The translations under genes were made by a program, and so were the position numbers. A DNA stretch of 64,000 nt from Heterobasidion occidentale. Lineage: Eukaryota; Basidiomycota; Agaricomycetes; Russulales; Bondarzewiaceae. Below the pieces are notes generated by a model. The model was not told the DNA's origin. It saw only the letters and a list, made by a program, of their open reading frames with translations, and ran no database searches. Each line of letters starts with the position of its first letter. Position 1 is the first letter of the stretch. Location of the stretch: NCBI GenBank assembly GCA_039111635.1, contig JBCAQO010000003.1:2790001-2854000 (forward strand), read 5' to 3'. This document shows, piece after piece, positions 56,822 to 64,000 of this stretch.

Positions 56822-57615
56822 CAGTGTAGTGGTAGTCCTTGTCTCACCAGATTTGTGATTAAATTCCTGCTTCCCTCATTGCTCCCACAACCTCAAAAAA
56901 ATTATCATAGATTCTGTATGTAAAGGAGATGTCTCAGAATTTTTTGTGATGGAATGGCACCAGAAATGTTGCACTATCAAATGTTTTGGAACAATAGCGA
57001 AATGTCACGGAATGGGGGTCCTTGACACAGCGTGACACTGTCACGGCATGCTACTGCAACCTGCATGCGGGCCTCATTGTCCTTCAATAACTTTGTTTTT
57101 CTTATCTTGTTGAGATAATTGGCACCCTGTTGTATTGATTTCAGATAGATCTGGTGAAGAGGACCTGCAATGAGAGGTAGAGAAATTCAGTCGGCAACAA
57201 TGGTTTAGAGGCGACGCGCGAGGCGTCTCGGTGTGGGGCTCCGAGTCGCGTCACACTTGTTATCTCAAAGGCTCTCTATGATCCAAACCTAGATGGATTT
57301 CTTTCAAATCTACTGTATTAGGTATATATTTAACCAGGCTAAATACCCAGGTGCTTTTTGGAGGGTGCTTAAATTCCAACTGTGGAGCAATTTAGCATAT
57401 GAAAGTTAATTATGGCTTGATTTTGGCCATTCCTGATGTATATGCTCTTGCCCGGAATGCATCTTCGCACAAGGGACCACAGATTTCTGTACAAACATGC
57501 ACACATGGTACGTATAGCTGATATGATTTTATGAAGATTTTGGAAAGTGAAATGCAGAAGTTTTATTGGAGGTGTGTCAAGGACTACCAGTGAGACAAGG
57601 ACTACCACTACACTG
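56822..57615. mobile_element. Non-autonomous TIR element, Tc1/mariner-like by TA duplication
   Basis: Perfect 26-bp terminal inverted repeats start CAGTGTAGTGGTAGTCC (56822-56847 and, reversed, 57590-57615), flanked on both sides by TA (56820-56821, 57616-57617). 794 bp with no transposase-like frame, so it would depend on an enzyme from elsewhere. The right end repeats part of the TIR in direct orientation (aaggactacc at 57579 and 57597). Classification rests on the TA duplication and TIR start alone. Confidence 0.72.
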
Positions 57616-57814
57616 TATCCTCATCTATCCTCATGATGTTGCAAGTTGTTATTGTCTCTCTACTAGAGTCTATACTGTCTGTCCTGGCTCCCTGTGTGGT
57701 AACATCCCATTCTTGCTTGAGCAAAGCGAGATCACAGCTAATGGTATGCTAGACCACTTGTATAATCGTGTATTCTGTTGTGAGTCCTTCTCACCAGCAT
57801 TCTGACCTCAACTA

Positions 57815-58469
57815 CTATTGTCTGTCGAGGGCACCGCCGTCTTGCTTATCGCCATTATGTTGCCAATCACTGTATGAAGTAACAGATCCGTCAGAAGCCA
57901 TCCCGGATGAGGAGTTTGCAGACTCACTTGGCCTCACATTCAGGGCCACAGTAATATGACTGCATGCAATGCGTGCAGAGCACCATTGAGTGCTCAGGCA
58001 TATTCAGATGGAACTCACACCCGATCCAGTTGCAATAGAACACCGGTGGTGGCGACGTTGGCAACAACGACAACAAGGTGGCCTCCACTACCCCTTTGTG
58101 AGACTGCCTCTTCTGAAACTCCTCCCAGCACATGCGCTCGTCCGACTCAAAGAACTCAAGGTTGGCGCTGAACTTCACCCAGGCCCCGAGCGCGAGCGTG
58201 TGTGCAGCGGCAGGGTCTGGCGCCGAATGGCACAGCGCATGCAGGTCTAGTAGCGTGGGGTACCATAGCCACCGCGCGGTGGTGATCACAGCCTGGTGCG
58301 GGAGCGGCACATTGCCCAGTGTCGTGCGATCCTCCGGGGTCTGTTGGGCCCGCTTGGAACGCATTGTGTTCCCATACCACGTCAGAATGGCGACCCAACT
58401 GTCTTCATGCGGAGAGTGAGTAAGCAAGACGAATCAGAGCTCTACGGCAGGACTCACTCATGCACAAGC
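57815..58469 (-). pseudogene. MYND zinc-finger protein, 3' part, cut by an LTR
   Basis: Last exons of a gene read on the minus strand. One exon (about 58415-57928) encodes SWVAILTWYGNTMRSKRAQQ ... SANLEFFESDERMCWEEFQK and most of a MYND finger (FYCNWIGCEF, LCTHCMQSYYCGPECE). A 58-nt intron (57927-57870, GTGAGT...ACAG) joins it to 57869-57815, which supplies NDWQHN and a stop. The final Cys expected after the His in MYND fingers is absent. A further intron with GTGAGT donor at 58457 leads to an upstream exon of which only about 12 nt remain before the LTR at 58470. The rest of the gene must lie beyond element G. MYND proteins mediate protein contacts; specific role unknown. Confidence 0.75.
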
Positions 58470-58673
58470 TGTTACGGACTGCTCGTTCAGTAACCCAAGA
58501 GTAACAGGTTCTTCCCTAGGTCGCACTGTGGACTGAGTGGTGGGCGAAGTCTCGACTGTATCGAGTAACAATACAGGAGGGAATAATGATTGGCTCTAAG
58601 TTACACAGTATGGGGACTGTGTAGAAACGAAGAGAATAGACTAAAGATCCTCAGCCTATTCTATAGGCCTTAT
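58470..58673 (-). repeat. H-family LTR (X-type), truncated by element G
   Basis: Starts with TGTTACGGACTGCTCG, the inverted terminus of the H-family LTR, carries the X-type segment (ttacacagtatggggactgtg), and stops after ctataggccttat where element G begins. The rest is expected after the right end of G, outside the window. It sits inside the MYND gene. Confidence 0.88.
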
Positions 58674-59476
58674 TGTTAAGACCTGGTCTTCGCACGTGAT
58701 GTGCCAGGAGGCTCCTGAGTCACTGAGGGACGTGCCAAATCCAAGTACGCCCAATGAAGGCACCAGCGGCTACTTGAGTACGTAATTCGGGATGTACGAG
58801 GGATTCGTGATGGTATCGCGTCTCCAGGAATGCACAAAGGTTTTCCCACAGATGTGCGGGTACAACCTGATGCGGACCTGGGTGGCAGTAGATATGCTGC
58901 CCACTAAAGTCGAGATAGAATACTGCTAGTCCTGTAGAACTCAGCCAGTATTGAGATGACGACTGAGTGGTTGAGGATGACGATAGAGAGAAGCGCAGGG
59001 CAAGTTGAACCAATGCTCAAGCAGATGTTCTATTGACAATCAAGAGTCTGGCCTATTGGCAAAGACTATGATATAGCAGAGGTATGGCTAGTACCAAGGT
59101 CAAGAGTAAGAACAGGTGGGGAGTAACAAAGGTGAACGAGCTGGCGATACAGGTATCTGGCTCGTTCTATATATACGCGATCCGCTTTAGGGCAAGATCT
59201 ACAGAAGGTCTGTGCTCAAGGCACCAAATAGAAGCAAACGATCAACGATCGGAATGATGTAATCTATGATGCGATCAGAGAAGCGTGATGCAATCAATGA
59301 TGTCAGTGATGTAACTGATCGTTAATCCAGGAACGAAAGATAAGATAAGATAACTCAATGTCCGCTGGTGAAGTCAAGGGGTCGGTCACCGGGTATAGGT
59401 CGTATCCGTTGGTCATAGACCGCTTGTCATATGATCAGGTGATCATATATCATGTGTTATGAGCCGGCTCTTAACA
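58674..59476 (-). repeat. 3' LTR of element G
   Basis: 803 bp from TGTTAAGACCTGGTCTT to GAGCCGGCTCTTAACA; both ends carry short palindromes (AAGACC/GGTCTT and GAGCCGGCTC). Immediately outside, ccaccccctttct (59477-59489) is the complement of a purine tract for second-strand priming. A TATATATA stretch is at about 59169-59176. Confidence 0.88.
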
Positions 59477-59597
59477 CCACCCCCTTTCTAACCTCGGCCT
59501 CACATATAGCGCAATGGGTAATGGTCGGTTGGGTTGTGCGATATGTAGGCCAAGGCAGAAGTCGGGTAGTGCTTTGCAATGATAGAGTGGGGATTGA

Positions 59598-60676
59598 CTA
59601 GGCGTGAGTCAGGCGAAGGGGAAAGCATAATGATGCGTGGTCCGGGACGTTGGTTTGACTAGCGTCTAGCCGGTGTCGGTGGGCGTGGCATAGGTGGAAC
59701 CGGGAGTGACGGTAAAGACGGTGATGAGGAGGACTCAGGACTGGTAGGGAAAACCTGAGGGGATGGTTCCGACGGTGTGTGTGCGTATGTGTCAATGTCT
59801 TGCAGAGCGCGGAGCGCGAGTTCGAGCATGACTTTGACTGCGTTGTATATGGCAACGCGCGGGTTCCGTTCGTCAGGCATTCTCTTTGGGGGTCAAAGAG
59901 AGATCTTGGTACAGCTCTGGGTTATTGTACCACTTGCTGTCTAGTAGAGGGGGTGCGAGTAGAGGGTGGTCAAGGGAGAGTGGGGAGATTCCGCGTGTTG
60001 GGCTCTCTAATATAGGCCCTGCTTCGTTTGGTCCTGCTTGGCCAATCTGCTGGGTTTGAATCTCTTGCCATCGCTGTTCCTCTCTGGATGTTTCTGGTTC
60101 CAACTCCGCGATAGGTGATCGGCCAAGATCATCTCTGGTGTCCATGGCATTGGGATCGATAGTTAATCGGCCAAGATTACTGTCGGTGTCCTTCCATAAC
60201 AATTCGCTGGTTGGAGTGGTTCTCCAAGGGGCTTCGTTCGTCGAAGCGCTGCCCGCTGTGCTCGAGTGGGGCGTAGGGTATCCTGTTTCCTGCGGTATCG
60301 TAATAGATAGCGCTGGCCGTTCTGTGTGTATGTTTAGACTGTCAACATCCATGCCACCTGGTAGCCGTCCAGGGGTGTCTTTAATTGATAGGTCTCCTAA
60401 TTCTTCGGCCATGTCGAATTTTCGTTGCTCGTCTTCGGAGGTTATCTGTATATCTCCGTCAGAGTTGGGGGTACTAGGGGTACGAGGGGGTGTGTCCTCG
60501 TCTGAGTCGATGTCTCTTGCCGAGACGCACCAAGCGCCGCTTCCATATGGTGTGTATGGTGTAGGGGGCGTTCGTTTCGCGGGTGCGGAGAAGGGGTGAG
60601 TCCGTTGTGAGTTGGACATTTCTGATCTTGTCCCTTCTTCTTCTTCGAGTTCGTGGAGAGGGGTCCTTTCCTCCAT
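59598..60676 (-). CDS. Accessory ORF of element G
   Basis: 267 codons from ATG 60676 to 59873 (MEERTPLHELEEEEGTRSEM start; Ser/Thr/Pro-rich and acidic; LLAPPLLDSKWYNNPELYQD near the end). Its stop overlaps a second ATG (59880) that opens a 73-codon frame, MPDERNPRVAIYNAVKVMLE, followed by Pro/Ser-rich sequence. It occupies the same post-pol place as the accessory ORFs of C/D and H/X but has no zinc knuckle. Its 5' end overlaps the tail of pol in another frame. Function unknown. Confidence 0.5.
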
Positions 60677-61557
60677 TCTCCATTGACGCTGTCTAGGTCC
60701 ATAGCGTCTTCGTATTCTTCTCCGTCCGGCGAGTAGTCCGAGCCTTCGTCCATGTAGTCTTCATCGGCGTTTTGATAAGACGTGTCTCCTAATTCCGGTG
60801 TGTGAACCGAGCCTTCTTCTGATCCGTCGTCTTCGTCGGCATTTTGACGAAGTGAATCCTTTTTCCAAGCGAGTCCCTTGGTCATTTGTCTCTCCAGGTC
60901 CTTGACTGCGCGGTATCTCCAATTTGATACTTGTTCATCCGCATTCTTCCTGGCCCATGTTGATTTCTGGGATTTCCTTGACTCGTTTTTGACTCCAGGG
61001 GAATATGTCGATGTGCGAGAGGAAGAGGAAGGGGCCACCTTCGTTTCCTGAGCGCGTTCGCGTTTATTCGTCTGAGTGCTCTTTCCTAGACTCTCTGTGT
61101 CATAGGTGAGGTTCTTCCCTTGTCGATGCATAATGATCTGTCCACTGGGTAACAATGGTTGGGCTTTCTTGAGTCCCAACCTGATTTCCGCCGGTGTTGC
61201 GCCGGTAGCTAGGAGCCGTCTTCCTAGCTTTGTTTTCCTGAGCTTTCGCCTGTATTCTTCATCCACCATGGATGCTCGTATGTGTGCGACCGTGGCTCCC
61301 GTGGCTAGTAGTTTCTTCCCTATTGGGTGAACGAGTAACTTGCGCCTTATGGATTCTTCCTGTATAGCGGTTTCTGCCTGTTTAACCGTTAGTCCTGCGC
61401 CTAGTAGTTTCTTTCCTGCTGATGTCTGTGTCAGCTTCCGTCTCGAGGTTTCTTCCTGTATTGTGGTCTCCGCTTGTTTGACCGTTAAACCTGCGTCGAG
61501 TAGTTTCTTCCCTGCCGAGGTCTTCATTAGCCGAATTTGTCTGTCGCACAGTTCCAC
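60442..61557 (-). CDS. C-terminal pol extension of G with four GKKLL repeats
   Basis: 371-codon open frame continuing behind the chromodomain. Residues 1 to about 145 hold four tandem units of roughly 30-35 residues, each with a core like SAGKKLLDAGLTVKQAE followed by a basic RRKL; the last two cores read IGKKLLATGATVAHIR and LGRRLLATGATPAEIR. C and D have a single such unit at the same place. Behind it comes a charged, low-complexity region (ADEDDGSEEGSVHTPELGD). The repeats may be a helical protein- or nucleic-acid-binding module. A stop or indel near 61557 separates it from the chromodomain frame. Confidence 0.6.
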   Translation of the reverse strand: MELCDRQIRLMKTSAGKKLLDAGLTVKQAETTIQEETSRRKLTQTSAGKKLLGAGLTVKQAETAIQEESIRRKLLVHPIGKKLLATGATVAHIRASMVDEEYRRKLRKTKLGRRLLATGATPAEIRLGLKKAQPLLPSGQIIMHRQGKNLTYDTESLGKSTQTNKRERAQETKVAPSSSSRTSTYSPGVKNESRKSQKSTWARKNADEQVSNWRYRAVKDLERQMTKGLAWKKDSLRQNADEDDGSEEGSVHTPELGDTSYQNADEDYMDEGSDYSPDGEEYEDAMDLDSVNGEWRKGPLSTNSKKKKGQDQKCPTHNGLTPSPHPRNERPLHHTHHMEAALGASRQETSTQTRTHPLVPLVPPTLTEIYR

Positions 61558-64000
61558 TATCTGGTTTCTGTCGAGTGCGAGTTGTAATTCCCGAGTAGAC
61601 GGCCCATGCCTCGGACTGCCAGTGGGTATTTCCTGTGGAAGTCGCTAACTTCCTCCTTTGCGTTCTTGACCGCGTCCGCTGATTCCCATGAGTTGTCGGA
61701 TTCCGGGTACCCTTTCCATTTGACTAGGTATTGTAGGGTCTTCCAACGTCCAAAGCGGCGGGATGCTATAATTCTTTCGACCTCAAATTCTTCCTGTCCT
61801 TCGATGAGGTCGGGTGGAGGTTTCCTATAGTTTGGACCGTGAGTGGTGTTCTCCTTGTACATGGTTAACCGCGAGGCATGGAAGACGTTGTGTATCTTCC
61901 TCCAATTCTTCGGCAACTCAGCCGATAGTTAACCGTTCCTATGGTGTCCAAAATCTTGAATGGCCCAAATCTTTTTGGCCTTAACTTCTCCGAGGGGTGA
62001 TCCGTGTGTATGTTCTTTCCGTCGAGCCATACTTGATCGCCTTTCTTGAATGGGGGAAGTTCTACCCCAAACTTGTCGTGCTGAGTCTTCATGGATTCTG
62101 CTGCAATTTCCAAACTGGCCTTTGCTTCTTGCTGTGCTTTCTTTAACAGTTCTAGGCGCTTGTCGGCAGTGGGTACATTTGTGTTTCCGACGATTGCAGG
62201 GTAAGCTCTTGGTTGGTATCCATGAAGGAGCTCGAACGGCGAGATCTTTGTCGCCGAGTGCTGGTGTGAGTTGTGGGCATATTCTGCATAGGGAATAAGT
62301 TCGGCCCAGTCGTCCTGTGTGGAGCTGCAAAATGCCCTGAGGTATTGCTCCAGTTCCTGGTTCATCCGTTCCGTTGCTCCATCCGTCTGTGGGTGGTAGC
62401 CGTGCTAAGGGATGACTTGATTCCTAATTCTTCTAGTAGCGCCTGTGCTACTTTAGACGCAAATTGTGTTCCGCGGTCCGAAATTATCTTGTCCGGTAAT
62501 CCGTACCGTCGCCATGTGTGATCTAAGAGTAATTTCGCCGTTCCGTCGGAATCGATCGTCTTCTTGCAAGGGGTGATGATCGTTGTCTTCGTTAACCGAT
62601 CCGTGACCACGTGTATCGAGTCGTATCCATTTGACTCCGGGAGATCTGTAATAAATCCATTGTGATTGTTCCGAATGGTCGGTCCGGTATCTCCGTAGGC
62701 TGTAACGGCACCATTGTGGGTGTGTGTCGTTCTTCGTTGATTGACATATTGCGCATCCTTCCACGTATTGTTGTACCGTGTTAGACATTCCGGGCCAAGT
62801 ATAGTCTTGACCGACTGACGCCAGGGTACCTCTAACTCCTGGATGTCCCGCTGTTCGGTTGTCGTGATGCCGTTTGATTATGTCCCTTCGTAGTTCTCCG
62901 TTTGACGGTACGTAAACCTTTCCGCGATGTAGTACGAGGCCGTCCTCTTCGTTCCATTCCTGCAAGCCTTTCTTGAGGGATCTTGGTCCGAGTTCATTGA
63001 CCTGTTTCAGTATTTCCAATAGCCAGGGGTCTTCCCTGTTTCCTGCTATGATGCGGTCCCTAAGCTCCGTCTCGATCATGGTAACCGCCGTTCTTCCGTT
63101 GCCCTAAGGTGGAAGATCTTCTGTGGATCGAGAGGTTCTATCAGATCTGTTGCGCCGAGATGGACAGATCTGATGTTCGTTGCTTCTGTGAAGGGGGTCC
63201 GGGAGTTTGGCTGGGTTGTTTTATCGAAAATTTCCGGCCCGAGGAGGACTTCTCCCGAATTGTCTAATTCCACCCCCTCTTTATGGTCTGGCCTCCGAGA
63301 CAGACCGTCTGATTTATTCGTGGTCCCCGCCTTGTGTGTGAGTTTGTAGTCGAAGCGTGACAAATAAAGCGACCACCGGGCTTGTCGACGATTTAGTTTC
63401 TGTGATGTCCTGAACCATTCCAGATTCTTATGATCGGTCCAGACGTCGACCTGGTGTGTGGCGCCTTCCAAGTAATGTCTCCATGCTTCGAACGACCGTA
63501 CTACCGCCAGAAGTTCCTTGTCGTATATCGGGTAGTTTCGTTCTGCGGGTGCAAGGGATTTCGATATATAGGCACATGGGTGCCACTTGCCGTCCTTGGC
63601 CTGTTGCGAGAGTACTGCACCTGTAGCAAAATCAGAGGCATCGCATTCGATGCGGAATGGCTGTTCCGTATCCGGCATGATTAGTACAGGTGACTCGGTG
63701 AATGCCTTCCTAAGCTGTTGGAAGGCCTGCTCGCATCCTGGGGTCCATACCCAGGCGTGTTCCTTCTGTGTTAACTCGAATAGCGGTCGTGCTACTTTCG
63801 AGTAATCCTTTATAAATCTGCGATAAAAATTGCAGAATCCAAGGAAGGACTGTACTTCCTTGACGCGAGTGGGCGTCGGCCACTGCGCGATTCCTTCTAC
63901 CTTGACTGGATCCATTTCCAGGTGTCCATGCGATATGACGTACCCCAAGTACGTCAGTTTATTCTTGTGGAAATGGCATTTCGATGGCTGCAGGTAGAGA
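61557..64000 (-). pseudogene. pol of G: RT end, RNase H, integrase, chromodomain
   Basis: RT end and RNase H 63948-63076 ([58 protein letters not shown]). Integrase 63079-62453 and 62610-61865 ([70 protein letters not shown]). Chromodomain 61916-61557 (EEFEVERIIASRRFGRWKTL, VKWKGYPESDNSWESA). Overlapping frames at 62690, 62390 and 61920 show at least three single-base indels. Catalytic RT motifs lie beyond the window. Confidence 0.88.

Larger units (their letters stand above)
58674..64000 (-). mobile_element. Ty3/Gypsy element G (third family), 5' end outside window
   Basis: The 3' LTR, purine tract, accessory ORF, chromodomain, integrase, RNase H and the start of RT are in the window. Pol is closer to C/D than to H, but LTR and accessory ORF differ. 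The likely left target duplication is cttat (58669-58673). Pol is split into several frames by indels, so this copy looks inactive. Confidence 0.9.

Overview
The window looks like a piece of a filamentous basidiomycete (probably agaricomycete) nuclear genome. Host genes have many short introns (about 50-115 nt, one of 198 nt) with fungal splice signals, a MYND zinc-finger protein is present, and 1-49596 is packed with Ty3/Gypsy chromovirus-type LTR retrotransposons. No bacterial operons, rRNA, tRNA or CRISPR were seen. Species cannot be named from the sequence.

Layout. (1) 1-49596 is a stack of nested Ty3/Gypsy elements. Element A (minus; left end outside the window) was hit in its 5' LTR by element H (plus, 6839-49233, target duplication gtcta on both sides). 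H and A belong to one family, as does element X, which inserted in the opposite orientation near the 3' end of H. LTR subtypes and mixed target duplications indicate that H and X later recombined and inverted the DNA between them. Two copies of a second family, C (plus, 11101-21494, duplication gtgca) and D (minus, 23981-34377, duplication gtggt), then sit inside the left chimera. (2) 49597-56684 is a compact housekeeping island: EMG1/NEP1 and FUR1 (minus), SCO1 (plus) and an NDUFB7-type complex I subunit (minus). (3) 56822-57615 is a TA-flanked, 26-bp-TIR element. (4) 57815-58469 is the 3' end of a MYND gene cut off by an H-family LTR, which was itself split by element G (minus, 58674 to beyond the window), a third Gypsy family.

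How the retroelements work. Each carries gag, protease, RT, RNase H, integrase and a chromodomain, then an accessory ORF after pol. H/X/A and C/D both look self-primed: ten bases just after the LTR are complementary to LTR sequence lying about 30 nt downstream of a TATA-like box. Both have long leaders almost free of ATG, with a Met-free frame open from the primer site and in phase with gag (interrupted by stops in C/D). Both place a TATA box between pol and the accessory ORF. C/D also encode a 48-residue membrane-segment peptide whose ATG overlaps the pol stop. H/X carry about 2.6 kb of non-coding DNA with some 16 copies of a short motif, several set as loops of hairpins. Most pol frames are broken by stops and frameshifts, so the copies look inactive.

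Exon boundaries were worked out by hand from splice signals and protein conservation; no database search was possible.
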